This document shows, one piece after another, positions 17,923 through 26,551 of a stretch of 64,000 bases of DNA. Where the stretch lies: contig NZ_KE384401.1 of assembly GCF_000425585.1 (NCBI RefSeq), forward strand, positions 124,001-188,000. Reading direction: 5' to 3'. The stretch's first letter is position 1; every line of letters begins with the position of its first letter. Made by a program: the position numbers and the translations under genes. A model generated the notes under the pieces. It made no database searches. It saw only the letters and a list, made by a program, of their open reading frames with translations, and was not told the DNA's origin. This stretch comes from Terrimonas ferruginea DSM 30193 (GTDB lineage Bacteria > Bacteroidota > Bacteroidia > Chitinophagales > Chitinophagaceae).

Positions 17923-17952
17923 CCCTTGGTTCGTGTATACACGAACCAAGGG
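17923..17952. repeat. 30-bp perfect palindrome, copy 1 of the GGTTCGTGTATACACGAACC family
   Basis: Left arm CCCTTGGTTCGTGTA, right arm its exact reverse complement. The 20-base core recurs at 19087-19112 and 41510-41537. This copy lies between two tandem minus-strand genes. Confidence 0.85.
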
Positions 17953-17974
17953 GAAGTAAACCCGTATTTAACCA

Positions 17975-18967
17975 TCACAACAGGCTCCTGACAAGCTTCG
18001 TCATCAAAGCCATTTTCATTTCACTGGTATTGATAAAACCGGGGTAGACTTCATTTAAAAAACCGGTAATTGCCATGCTCGTGGTCGTGAAACTATAACC
18101 GTTGAGATCAATAATCCACGGCGAATAGCTGTTGGATCCTGTACTGTTTGTATACTGAATAGTGATCTTTTGTTTTGCCTGGTTGGTGATAATGATGCTT
18201 TTCCAGGTGGAAGAGGTACTGTAAATACCTTCGTCCGCCACCAATGCTTTGGCCAGCGCTTCAGGCTGCATTGTTTTGATCGAGTCTATAAGGAGTAAAA
18301 CACGGTCGAAATCCTTTTCCTGGAATGGAAAAAAGAACGTCTGTGCCTCACGTTGTTTTTTGATTTCCTTTTTATACGCGCGGTAATCAGCTTCTGTAAA
18401 CCCGAGATCATTCAGGGTGATGTCGATAGGATGTTGCATGATGCGATTCAGGCTTTCAACAAATTCCTGCACGGTGGCCGGATCGATGGTGCTTTTCCAA
18501 TCGGGCAGGCGCTGACGCCCGGTTTTTTGTAATTCCGGATTTGCCCATTGCCCGTTTCTGAAAGTATAAGACAAGGCATTTCTTTCGTGATGAAAACAAC
18601 CCATAGTTCCGTCTTCAAATGAAAGTTGCTGCAACCCGGATTTCAGAAAATCCTGCAGCAGCTGGTTCTTGGCGAGCTGGTTGATTTTCCTTCCCGATAA
18701 ATCGGTAAAATAAACAGTGTCTGCGACTATAAAAGACACGGATTTCTCGCTGGCAACCCTGGTTGTGCCGGAGTCGGGCGTAAACGGAAGTTCGAAGTAC
18801 GACTGCCAGGCCGTTGCGTTTTCTTTGTAAATAAATACTTTGTTGTTTTTAACACCCAATACGCTTTTGGCAATCATGCCGATTGCCTGCGGCTCTTCGG
18901 GCAGGTTAAGTTGTGCCTCAGCTATTCCGCTGATAAACAATAAACTTGACAACAGGATTGTACGCAT
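17975..18967 (-). CDS. Exported protein of unknown function
   Basis: 330 residues from ATG 18967, giving a signal peptide (MRTILLSSLLFISGIAEAQ); an alternative ATG at 18982 adds five residues. The mature part has no motif I can name. It contains SVSFIVADTVYFTDLSGRKI, a central charged helical stretch (YRAYKKEIKKQREAQTFFFP) and STSSTWKSIIITNQAKQKIT near the end. Flanked on both sides by palindromic repeats, so probably monocistronic. Likely periplasmic. Confidence 0.65.
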   Translation of the reverse strand: MRTILLSSLLFISGIAEAQLNLPEEPQAIGMIAKSVLGVKNNKVFIYKENATAWQSYFELPFTPDSGTTRVASEKSVSFIVADTVYFTDLSGRKINQLAKNQLLQDFLKSGLQQLSFEDGTMGCFHHERNALSYTFRNGQWANPELQKTGRQRLPDWKSTIDPATVQEFVESLNRIMQHPIDITLNDLGFTEADYRAYKKEIKKQREAQTFFFPFQEKDFDRVLLLIDSIKTMQPEALAKALVADEGIYSTSSTWKSIIITNQAKQKITIQYTNSTGSNSYSPWIIDLNGYSFTTTSMAITGFLNEVYPGFINTSEMKMALMTKLVRSLL

Positions 18968-19035
18968 ACTTTCCAGATGCATAAATTAGCGGTATTACAC
19001 AAATGTGAACAGGCAATAAATGAATGCTGCTCCCT

Positions 19036-19055
19036 GAGGCCGATACTTCGGCCTC
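19036..19055. repeat. GGCCGA/TCGGCC hairpin beside palindrome copy 2
   Basis: GAGGCCGA (19036-19043), TACT loop, TCGGCCTC (19048-19055). The same type of hairpin accompanies palindrome copy 3 at 41439-41481. Confidence 0.65.
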
Positions 19056-19086
19056 TCGAAGGGGCATCAATCGTGAGTCGCCAATT

Positions 19087-19112
19087 CCTGGTTCGTGTAT
19101 ACACGAACCAGG
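19087..19112. repeat. 26-bp perfect palindrome, copy 2 of the GGTTCGTGTATACACGAACC family
   Basis: Left arm CCTGGTTCGTGTA and its exact reverse complement. This copy lies in the divergent region between 18967 (minus) and 19212 (plus). Confidence 0.85.
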
Positions 19113-19211
19113 GCTGTTTTACTTACTGTTTAACTCCGACCTTCACCGTTCGCCTTACCATACTATTTTCCTGAATTCGTTCGTTAATAGTGTAATCAAA
19201 ACCACCGCCAA

Positions 19212-20642
19212 ATGAGAAAGCCGCTTTTGCTGACGGCTTTGCTGTTCGCTTTAACGCCTGTTTTTTCCCAACATATCGAAGACACTCTTTCCGCAGTTTA
19301 TTGGTGCCCGAATGATACCTTCAAAATAAGATTCAAGGATGAGCCTAAGTTGTCCGTTTTCACGGCCAGTCGTAAAGACAAGATCAGCCCGGGTACGGAT
19401 GCCTATCCCGGTGAGTATGTCGTTTTTTATTTTGGCAATGACAGTCTGAAAGTTAACTACCACAACAATTTACCGTACGCGCATAACATTTACCTGAACT
19501 TTGCTTCCCCGAAAGGAAAGACTACTCTTCGCTTTCATTTTAATTACCGGACGGCACATTTTTCCAACGAGTACATAGTAAAACATAAAGACCAGGTGCG
19601 CTATGATATCCCCGAGGTGTATGAACTGGCTAACATTATCTGGACACTTTCTCCCTCAGGCCAACGTTCGGAGGACCCTTACAAGACAGGTGATTATTAC
19701 CAGCGTGTTGTCAACTATTTTAAGCCTTGGATGAATCATCCGGTATTTAAACAGTTGAACTTTCCGGATAGTGTGGTGGCAATGGAATACTACAATTTCA
19801 GAGAAAATAGTTTTGCTTTTAACATAGATGAAAAAGCCGCCAGGGGCAAAGTGAAATTATTATACAATGGTCCTTACTATTATGTGTTTGGCGATGAACT
19901 GGCCGACAGCAGTCTGTTTGGCAGGCTCAAACCACTGGTGGAAGATTTTGCCAATAAGTCCAATTTCAGAAAATTCTATCGAGAGAATAAATCCTGGTAT
20001 GATCAGCAGGCAGCACGCGCTGAAAAGTTGTTGCCGATGCGCGCTATGTGGCAATGGCTGGAGAAAAACTTTCCTAACAATAAATACCAGTCATATCGCG
20101 TGGTGTTCTCACCCCTGATCGGTGGCTCGCACAGCACGCAGCGTTACAGCACCTGGCAGGGCGACGTAAGGTTTGGTGAAAATGTAATGTTTGTTTGCGG
20201 TCCTGAGCGGTATGATTCCAATAGAGTATTGAGTGAGAAGCAAAAGGAAGGACTTTATTCAGGCGTGGTGTTTACAGAGATCGATCATAATTATGTTAAT
20301 CCTGCCACTAACAGGTATGCGAAAAAGGTCGACAGTCTTTTTTCAAAAAGAGACATTTGGACAACCCGGACTTCAAGTACAGATTTTTATGGAAATGCCG
20401 TAAGCGTGTTCAATGAATACATGACGCATGCCGCGTTCTGCGTATATGTGGAAGATGTATACGACGCTGCCACAGCGGCATTTGTCATCGGCAAACGGGA
20501 GGACATGATGGTTGACCGGCGTGGATTTATCCGCTTCCGCGAATTCAACCAGGAGTTACTAAGACTTTACCGGGAAAATAAAGATAAACCGCTTGCCTCC
20601 TTTTATCCGCAGCTATTAGAATGGTGCGCCCGCCAGCAGTGA
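19212..20642 (+). CDS. Exported DUF4932-like protein, possible inactive metallopeptidase
   Basis: 476 residues with a signal peptide (MRKPLLLTALLFALTPVFSQ). The central and C-terminal parts resemble the DUF4932 family of Bacteroidota: PEVYELANIIWTLS, SPLIGGSHSTQRY, then VVFTEIDHNYVNPATNRY and FNEYMTHAAFCVYVED. The E-x-x-H followed by a downstream N-E-Y-x-T-H-A recalls a gluzincin HExxH...E arrangement, but the first histidine is Thr here (TEIDH), so zinc binding by the standard motif is not supported. Role unknown; located in the envelope. No operon partner: the next gene converges. Confidence 0.6.
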   Translation: MRKPLLLTALLFALTPVFSQHIEDTLSAVYWCPNDTFKIRFKDEPKLSVFTASRKDKISPGTDAYPGEYVVFYFGNDSLKVNYHNNLPYAHNIYLNFASPKGKTTLRFHFNYRTAHFSNEYIVKHKDQVRYDIPEVYELANIIWTLSPSGQRSEDPYKTGDYYQRVVNYFKPWMNHPVFKQLNFPDSVVAMEYYNFRENSFAFNIDEKAARGKVKLLYNGPYYYVFGDELADSSLFGRLKPLVEDFANKSNFRKFYRENKSWYDQQAARAEKLLPMRAMWQWLEKNFPNNKYQSYRVVFSPLIGGSHSTQRYSTWQGDVRFGENVMFVCGPERYDSNRVLSEKQKEGLYSGVVFTEIDHNYVNPATNRYAKKVDSLFSKRDIWTTRTSSTDFYGNAVSVFNEYMTHAAFCVYVEDVYDAATAAFVIGKREDMMVDRRGFIRFREFNQELLRLYRENKDKPLASFYPQLLEWCARQQ

Positions 20643-20643
20643 G

Positions 20644-21195
20644 TTAATGCGCGTGACGGTTTTTGAATTGATAATGCTGCTCCTGCAAAAGCCGTTTGAG
20701 GTCTTCGAATTTACTGGTCAGCGAGGTGGCGGAAATGATTACCGGTGAACCGTACATTTTGAAATTGGATTGGGCAGATTTACGCTTGAAAAAATTACCC
20801 TGCCGGTCGATGTATTCCTGCGGATTATGTACCACTACCACAATGAATTGCTGGTTGAAAACCCTGGTATCTCTTATTCCTCTTACATCCGTCCAGGGAA
20901 CAAACCCGGCAGCCGTGACGCTTGAATGATCTTCTATGCCTTCAGTAGTAATGATCAACCCTTTCAGCGGTTTATTCAGACGGTTAATCAGGATGATCGC
21001 CATCAGGCCAAAAAAGGCAACACAGGTGGCACCCGTAACCAGCACAAACGTCGGGTTGCCGAAGATGATATTATCGGTTAAAGGTTCGGCCACCAGCATC
21101 CAGGCGCCGATGGCTACAAATACGATGGAGGTAATCAATGCAAAAACCAACTTCTTTCTGCTGGATTTTATTTCGATAGGAGCTGTAAGGGTCAT
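20644..21195 (-). CDS. STM3941-family two-TM membrane protein
   Basis: 183 residues. A short cytoplasmic N-terminus with I-E-I-x-S-S-R-K-K, two membrane helices (VFALITSIVFVAIGAWMLVA; FVLVTGATCVAFFGLMAIIL), then a PH-like cytoplasmic domain (GLIITTEGIEDHSS, GFVPWTDVRGIRD, QQFIVVVVHNPQEYID, MYGSPVIISATSL). This order matches the STM3941 family of unknown function. It converges on the DUF4932-like gene with one base between the stops. Confidence 0.75.
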   Translation of the reverse strand: MTLTAPIEIKSSRKKLVFALITSIVFVAIGAWMLVAEPLTDNIIFGNPTFVLVTGATCVAFFGLMAIILINRLNKPLKGLIITTEGIEDHSSVTAAGFVPWTDVRGIRDTRVFNQQFIVVVVHNPQEYIDRQGNFFKRKSAQSNFKMYGSPVIISATSLTSKFEDLKRLLQEQHYQFKNRHAH

Positions 21196-21271
21196 GGATT
21201 ATGATTTTCTGTGGCAACTAATTTACCGATTTTATCGCTACAGATTACCTTTGCTTTCTTAACCAACGCTT

Positions 21272-21643
21272 ATGCTTCCTCAACCGATCAACATCGCTGA
21301 AAAATTTTCGTTATTCGACAGTACCTGGACGCCACATATCATTGGCGAACTCAATGGTCAGTACGTCAAGCTTTGCAAACTGACAGACGAGTTTGTGTGG
21401 CATAGCCATGAGCACGAAGATGAATTATTCATGGTCTTCAGGGGAACGCTGATCATGGATTTTCGCGATGATCATACGGTGGAAGTGAAAGAAGGCGAGA
21501 TCCTTATTGTACCGAAAGGAGTAGAGCACCGGCCGCGTACGAACGGCGAGATTGTTTTCAATATGCTGTTTGAGCCGAAGCAGACACAGCATACCGGTGA
21601 GGTAGAAAGCGAACTGACAGTGAAGGAGCAGCAATGGATTTAG
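21272..21643 (+). CDS. Single-domain cupin protein
   Basis: 123 residues. The first cupin motif is clear: H44/H46/H48 and E51 in VWHSHEHEDELFMVFRG. The second motif is GEILIVPKGVEHRP with its conserved His. Metal-binding, cytoplasmic, substrate unknown. Its TAG (21641-21643) directly abuts the stop of the convergent small gene at 21644. Confidence 0.85.
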   Translation: MLPQPINIAEKFSLFDSTWTPHIIGELNGQYVKLCKLTDEFVWHSHEHEDELFMVFRGTLIMDFRDDHTVEVKEGEILIVPKGVEHRPRTNGEIVFNMLFEPKQTQHTGEVESELTVKEQQWI

Positions 21644-21868
21644 TCATAATTTATGTGCATACAAAGTTCTTACATGTTGGTTGATGTAAGTGCCAAGTCC
21701 GCGTCCGCTCATGGCTAACTGTTTCATGTTTTCGACATGTATACGACCTGGTCTGCTGTGATTGTAAATGTAGATGTCAGCACCGCGGAACTGCACGCGG
21801 ATATAGTCGGTACCAATTTCATAAGCGACTACGCCGGATGATCCTGAAAGATTAAGATAAGGTGTCAT
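21644..21868 (-). CDS. Small KTSC-like protein
   Basis: 74 residues. AYEIGTDYIRVQFRGADIYI followed by YNHSRPGRIHVENMKQLAMS and GLGTYINQHV resembles the KTSC domain (beta strands, a Y-x-Y turn, then the A-x-S-x-G-x-[FY]-I-x-x-x-V tail). These are short proteins sometimes linked to tRNA synthetase or nuclease domains; the stand-alone function is unknown. The matching fold pattern and clean start make it a likely real gene. Confidence 0.68.
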   Translation of the reverse strand: MTPYLNLSGSSGVVAYEIGTDYIRVQFRGADIYIYNHSRPGRIHVENMKQLAMSGRGLGTYINQHVRTLYAHKL

Positions 21869-21911
21869 AAAATTTAATTGTACACCAAAGTAAAAACAGT
21901 TTCTTCAAGTA

Positions 21912-21933
21912 AAAGGCGGGGAAAAACCCCCTT
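21912..21933 (-). terminator. Probable terminator of the sensor kinase operon
   Basis: GGGG/CCCC stem with a five-base AAAAA loop, flanked by A- and T-runs on both strands. It begins just after the minus-strand kinase stop at 21936. The stem has one bulged C, so it is weaker than the other terminators here. Confidence 0.45.
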
Positions 21934-21935
21934 TT

Positions 21936-23177
21936 TTAGTTTCCGAAAATCACCTCAAACTCGTGTTGTCCACCAACATATGTGTAATCAATTTTCCAGC
22001 TTTCGAGTTTGCATATCTGTTGAACAATTGCCAATCCAAGGCCTGCGCCACTGGCGTTCGGATTACCCTTAATAAAACGTTGAAATATTTTGGAATTGTC
22101 GATGGTCAACGGTTTGCCTGGATTGCTGATTCGTAGTTTGTGTTCGTTGAGCTGAATAGAAATAGTACTTCCGGTCTCTGCATATTTGAATGCATTCGAT
22201 AAAAGATTTGAGAGAAGTACCTCACACAGATAGGCGCTGGCATTGACCGTTACTGGCGTTGTATTTTTTTTCACGACTAGTTTTTTCGATTCAAACAATT
22301 CGGTTAATTGTTCGGTAAGCTGTTCGAGTGCAGTGTCCAGTCGCAACTTTATTTTATCAGCAAAAGCATTGTTATCGATTCGCGCGAGTAGAAGAAGGTT
22401 CTTATTGAGTTTTGACAAGCGATCAATGCCTGCGTTTGCCTGTTCTATATAGCTGGCCATTTCCTCCGGAATATCCATCTGGCTCATCTTATCGAGCTTT
22501 ACACGGACAATACTCAGTGGTGTTTGAATTTCATGGGAGGCATTTTCGGTGAATTCACGAAGCGCAATGTATTCTTGCTGGCTGCGGTCTGCCAGTTCTT
22601 TCAATGAGTGCTGCATGTCGGAAAACTCCTGTACATCCGACCGCTGAAGATGGATGGGATTGGGTTGACTCACCGAAAACGAACGTAATTGCTCCAGGTT
22701 ATAAAAGAACGGTTTCCACAGACGTCTGTTCAGGTAATAACTGACGACAATTCCTGCAGCAGCAAGCAATACAGCCGTTAGGATAAATACAAGCAGAATG
22801 TTTTTAAAATAATTTCCCCAGCCAATGTAAGTAGTCATCACCTTGACGCGGTAATGCTGGTTGCCGATCGTTTTGTGGCTAGCGAGGTAATGATAACCTT
22901 CCTGTTTCTTTTGAAGAAAATCATAGATCAAAGTGTCGCCGGTATAACTTTTTCGTGCAGGCAATGCTGCTATTTTGTCGATCTGGATGGAGGGATGATG
23001 CACCGGGCGTCCGGCTGTTAACTCTTCAAATACCAGCTCCGCTTCCAACTCCAACTGTTCGTTCATTTCGCTGGTAACTTCCTTGCGCAAGCCAAAATAC
23101 AATACTGTTCCAGTAATGCACAGGATCAGCAGGATTACGGGTAATTGTATGGCAATGCTCCGGTGAAGTAGTTTCAT
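21936..23177 (-). CDS. Two-TM sensor histidine kinase (HisKA/HATPase)
   Basis: 413 residues. Two membrane helices (about 11-30 and 126-148) flank a periplasmic sensor region of about 95 residues. A HAMP-like linker leads to the H-box ENASHEIQTP with His215, then the N-box LLSNLLSNAFKY (Asn328) and GAGLGLAIVQQI as the G2 box. The domain order is complete for an orthodox kinase. It starts 9 bases after the OmpR regulator stop and is transcribed from the TonB receptor promoter, so the three form one operon. The signal is unknown; the partner regulator is 23187-23867. Confidence 0.9.
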   Translation of the reverse strand: MKLLHRSIAIQLPVILLILCITGTVLYFGLRKEVTSEMNEQLELEAELVFEELTAGRPVHHPSIQIDKIAALPARKSYTGDTLIYDFLQKKQEGYHYLASHKTIGNQHYRVKVMTTYIGWGNYFKNILLVFILTAVLLAAAGIVVSYYLNRRLWKPFFYNLEQLRSFSVSQPNPIHLQRSDVQEFSDMQHSLKELADRSQQEYIALREFTENASHEIQTPLSIVRVKLDKMSQMDIPEEMASYIEQANAGIDRLSKLNKNLLLLARIDNNAFADKIKLRLDTALEQLTEQLTELFESKKLVVKKNTTPVTVNASAYLCEVLLSNLLSNAFKYAETGSTISIQLNEHKLRISNPGKPLTIDNSKIFQRFIKGNPNASGAGLGLAIVQQICKLESWKIDYTYVGGQHEFEVIFGN

Positions 23178-23186
23178 AATAATTTA

Positions 23187-23867
23187 TCAGGATGCACGCA
23201 TCCATTTATAGCCAACACCATATACAGATTTGATCAGGTCCTTTCCTGTGGCGATCTGTATTTTTTTGCGCAGGTTATTTACGTGGACGTAAACACTGTC
23301 GTAGTTATCTGCCAGGTCAAAATGATCTCCCCATATGTGCTCAGCGATCGACTGACGGCTTACCACCCGGTTTTGATTGATAACAAAATACAGCAGCAAC
23401 TGGTATTCTTTCCGGGTAACGTTGATAAGCCTGTCCTCATAATATACTTCCTGTGCTTCTGTTAAAATGCAAAGCCCGTCAACATCAATGCGTGCGTTGC
23501 CTTTGAATACTTTTCTTCTGATCAAGGCATTGACACGTGCATTTAGTTCTTCCAAGTGAAAAGGCTTGGTGATGTAGTCGTCGGCACCAAGATTCAGGCC
23601 TTCCAGTTTATCACGCAAGGAATCCTTTGCCGACACGATCAATATTCCTGTGGAGGGATGGTGTTTTCGTATCAGGTCAAGCAGACGAAGTCCGTTGCCA
23701 TCGGGCAGGCTGATGTCGAGCACAATGCATTCGTAGTCATAAAGACTGATCTTTTCTTCGGCGGTGGCAAAGGTCGAGGCTTTCTCACAACGGTAATCCT
23801 GCTGAGAAAGATACTCTTCCATTTCGGTCAGCAGATCCGTTTCATCTTCTACGAGAAGTAATTTCAT
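23187..23867 (-). CDS. OmpR/PhoB-family response regulator
   Basis: 226 residues. The receiver has E7/D8, phosphoacceptor D51 (CIVLDISLPDGNG) and K101 (DYITKPFHLEELNARVN). A winged-helix output domain occupies about 125-225 (INVTRKEYQLLLYFVINQNR, DSVYVHVNNLRKKI, IKSVYGVGYKW). It lies 16 bases downstream of the TonB receptor and 9 bases upstream of the kinase in one direction. It probably controls the receptor, perhaps through the inverted repeat at 26427-26450. Confidence 0.92.
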   Translation of the reverse strand: MKLLLVEDETDLLTEMEEYLSQQDYRCEKASTFATAEEKISLYDYECIVLDISLPDGNGLRLLDLIRKHHPSTGILIVSAKDSLRDKLEGLNLGADDYITKPFHLEELNARVNALIRRKVFKGNARIDVDGLCILTEAQEVYYEDRLINVTRKEYQLLLYFVINQNRVVSRQSIAEHIWGDHFDLADNYDSVYVHVNNLRKKIQIATGKDLIKSVYGVGYKWMRAS

Positions 23868-23883
23868 GCACTGATAAAATTAA

Positions 23884-26277
23884 TCAGAATTTGTAGTTAT
23901 AACCAATGCGGAAAACCTGCGTTTCATAATAATCCGTACTTGTTAGCCTGAATCCGTCGCCGGTTATTCTTTTCTTTATCCGGTAGGTGTTCAGGATATC
24001 GGTAATATTGGCAAATATCTCTACTTTTTTCCATTGTTTTCTGAAACCGGCATCAATCGAAAACCTGCTTTGGATTTTTCCCTGGGGAATGATATCCGGC
24101 GCCAGGTATATCGCCGACAGTTGCAACTCTGAAAATTCCGACAGTTTCATCAGCAGGTTCATTTTAATATTGCCGGAAACAAAATCCTGTTTACCGGCAG
24201 CATAACCAGTCGGTACCGGATATTTATTTTCAACCGTAAAGGCATCGATCACATTTTTATAAATATTGCCGTTAAAGTTTAAAGCAATTTTTTTGCTTAG
24301 TTGCTGCTGCCAGCTTGTTTCGATTCCATAGTTATAACTTTTACCTGCATTCTGGAAAATATTGTAAACGATCGGATCTCCGGGCACCAGTGTTCCGATT
24401 CTTGTAATGGTATTTTTGATCGAGCGGAAATACAAGGCGGTATAGAAAGATGATCGGTCGCGCGTCATTTTATATCCGGCTTCCATGGTTTGAGTGAATT
24501 GCGGCCGCAACCCGGGGTTGCCCACTTTCAGTATTTCCGGATCATCATATTTGGGGAAAATGCGTATATCGCCTTCGTCCGGGCGGTCAACGCGACGGTT
24601 GTAATATAGAGAAAGCTTATCGCGATCACTCACCTTGTAAGCAATGCGCACATTGGGAAATGGTTGCAGGTAATTATAGCCATCACTTGAATAAGTATTG
24701 TGATCAGGGTTAACGAGGTAACGCAAACGGACATATTCCAGTCTTAAGCCCGCTTCGGCTTCCCAGCTGTTACTTTCATAAATATAATTGCTATATAGGG
24801 CGGGAATGATTTCACGGTATTCTGCCCATCCGCCTGCATTTACGTCGAGCGGAGAGTTGATACCAGGCAGGAAGCGCATATTAGTTGGAATGTTGCGGTT
24901 ACGGAATTTGGCGCCGGCTTCGATGCGTCCATGTTTCAACGGTCGTACATAATCGATGAATGCATCAAGGACATGTTGATCGGCGATGAGTTTAAATGTA
25001 TCCCGGCCTGTGTAGGCAGGCATGGTATTCGTAAGAAAGTATTTTTCATTTTCCCGGTCGTAGGTATAGTTAACACCCGCGTTTAGTAAGTGTCCGGGTT
25101 GCCTGAATTTATGTTGCCACGATCCGGAGACCGTAACGGCGGTGACCAGCTCGTCTTCAAAGAATTGCCATAATCTTCGTTGTTGGGAATTGTCTTTGTT
25201 GAAATAGGGAATATCACCATAGTCTTTTATTTGCTCACGGCTTGCCAGCGCTGACAGGCTGAAATTGTTTTTTTGTGAGGCCGTCCAGTCGATGCCTGTC
25301 TTGGCGGTTGCAACGGTGGTGATGCGGTTGCGTTTAATCTGATGACGGATAAAATCGCCGCTGTCGTATTCGCGCTCGACAAATTCATTTTTGTTCAATG
25401 TTTTGGTATAGAGCCAGTCTCCCTGTAAAAAGAAGTTGAGATCGTTTTTGCGATAGTTAAGTGAAAGTGTCGGATTATATTTTGGCGTGCGTTGATACTG
25501 TGGTCTTATACCGGGGAGGTTTTCTTTTTTCTGCCATAAAGCACCAAGGCCTGTGGTCAGTCCGATCTTTCCGTTCCAGCCTGCTTGCCGGTTTTTTTTA
25601 TAAATAATATTGATGATACCTGCGGCGCCGTTCGCATCATATTTAGCCGACGGATTGTTGATGATTTCTATTCTTTCGATCGCGGAAGCAGGAATATTAT
25701 CGAGCCCCGCCTGGTTACCGAATCCCGTGAGTGCGGTTTGTTTTCCATCGATGAGAATAGTCACTTTATCGCTGCCTCTCAATTGGAGTTTACCATCCGG
25801 GTCGATGGTGATGCCGGGAAGGTTTTTCATGGCCTGCAATAATGAGCCGCCGGCTTGGGTCACGTTATTGGTGACCGAATAAGTCTGTTTTTCAATTTTT
25901 GTATTGCCGGATCCGCTGGAATTGACAACAACTTCGGCCATTGTTGAAGGCTGAATAATCAGCTCGATGTTGCCGAGGTCCAGAAATGCATTGAGCGTGC
26001 CGGCTAGTACTTTTTGTGTCGAAGGTTCGTAACCTGTTGCCGATATTGCCAGTAAATAGTTACCGGGTGTAAGATCGTTCAACACGAATCGGCCATCTTC
26101 TCCGCTTATTGTTGCCTGTACAACGGCGCTGTCTTTTTTCAGCAGGACGTTTGCCAGCGGAATCCCTTTCTTTGAAGAGTTCTCACGAATTTGCCCGGAA
26201 ACCGTTACTTTTTCTGTTTGCGCCTTGATGGATATTGAGCAGAGAAGGAAAATAAAAGCCGTAACGAAATGTTTCAT
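23884..26277 (-). CDS. TonB-dependent receptor-like outer-membrane beta-barrel protein
   Basis: 797 residues. A signal peptide (MKHFVTAFIFLLCSISIKAQ) is followed by an N-terminal CarboxypepD_reg-like domain (GKKGIPLANVLL... region, about 25-110), then a plug domain (VTQAGGSLLQAMKNLPGITI, NNPSAKYDANGAAGIINIIY). The rest is an outer-membrane barrel ending in the aromatic FRIGYNYKF. This form belongs to the outer membrane beta-barrel (OMP_b-brl) receptors common in Bacteroidota. No SusD partner is present. First gene of the receptor-regulator-kinase operon. The ligand is unknown. Confidence 0.88.
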   Translation of the reverse strand: MKHFVTAFIFLLCSISIKAQTEKVTVSGQIRENSSKKGIPLANVLLKKDSAVVQATISGEDGRFVLNDLTPGNYLLAISATGYEPSTQKVLAGTLNAFLDLGNIELIIQPSTMAEVVVNSSGSGNTKIEKQTYSVTNNVTQAGGSLLQAMKNLPGITIDPDGKLQLRGSDKVTILIDGKQTALTGFGNQAGLDNIPASAIERIEIINNPSAKYDANGAAGIINIIYKKNRQAGWNGKIGLTTGLGALWQKKENLPGIRPQYQRTPKYNPTLSLNYRKNDLNFFLQGDWLYTKTLNKNEFVEREYDSGDFIRHQIKRNRITTVATAKTGIDWTASQKNNFSLSALASREQIKDYGDIPYFNKDNSQQRRLWQFFEDELVTAVTVSGSWQHKFRQPGHLLNAGVNYTYDRENEKYFLTNTMPAYTGRDTFKLIADQHVLDAFIDYVRPLKHGRIEAGAKFRNRNIPTNMRFLPGINSPLDVNAGGWAEYREIIPALYSNYIYESNSWEAEAGLRLEYVRLRYLVNPDHNTYSSDGYNYLQPFPNVRIAYKVSDRDKLSLYYNRRVDRPDEGDIRIFPKYDDPEILKVGNPGLRPQFTQTMEAGYKMTRDRSSFYTALYFRSIKNTITRIGTLVPGDPIVYNIFQNAGKSYNYGIETSWQQQLSKKIALNFNGNIYKNVIDAFTVENKYPVPTGYAAGKQDFVSGNIKMNLLMKLSEFSELQLSAIYLAPDIIPQGKIQSRFSIDAGFRKQWKKVEIFANITDILNTYRIKKRITGDGFRLTSTDYYETQVFRIGYNYKF

Positions 26278-26426
26278 CCGAATGATGTTTAGGATGCAAA
26301 CCTCCCGGAGAATTCTAAATAAAATTTAAAGAAGGAGCTCTTTTAAGAGATCGTTAATAGGCGGGTTTGAAGCGCCAGTAGCTTTTGACCGTTTTTATAA
26401 TAGAATATTATAAGTTATGCGCTAAA

Positions 26427-26450
26427 TTTACTTTAAACGCTTAAAGTAAA
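26427..26450. promoter_or_regulatory. Inverted repeat in the divergent promoter region (candidate operator)
   Basis: TTTACTTTAA (26427-26436), ACGC, TTAAAGTAAA (26441-26450): a perfect 10-bp inverted repeat 150 bases upstream of the TonB receptor operon and 102 bases upstream of the SGNH esterase. AGTAAACTT and TTTTACTTTC half-sites recur within the next 30 bases. A binding site for the operon's own OmpR-type regulator is plausible but unproven. Confidence 0.45.
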
Positions 26451-26551
26451 CTTAACAGTTTTTAATTTTACTTTCATAAAACGATAGGTTAAGTTTTTAA
26501 CAGGCCGGCATATACCTTAATTCAGGTTCCTCATCAAACATAACTTTCATC

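Noticed and set aside
17923-17952. The palindrome as a simple rho-independent terminator
   Set aside because: No T-tract follows on either strand and there is no loop; the same core recurs in different contexts, including a divergent region.
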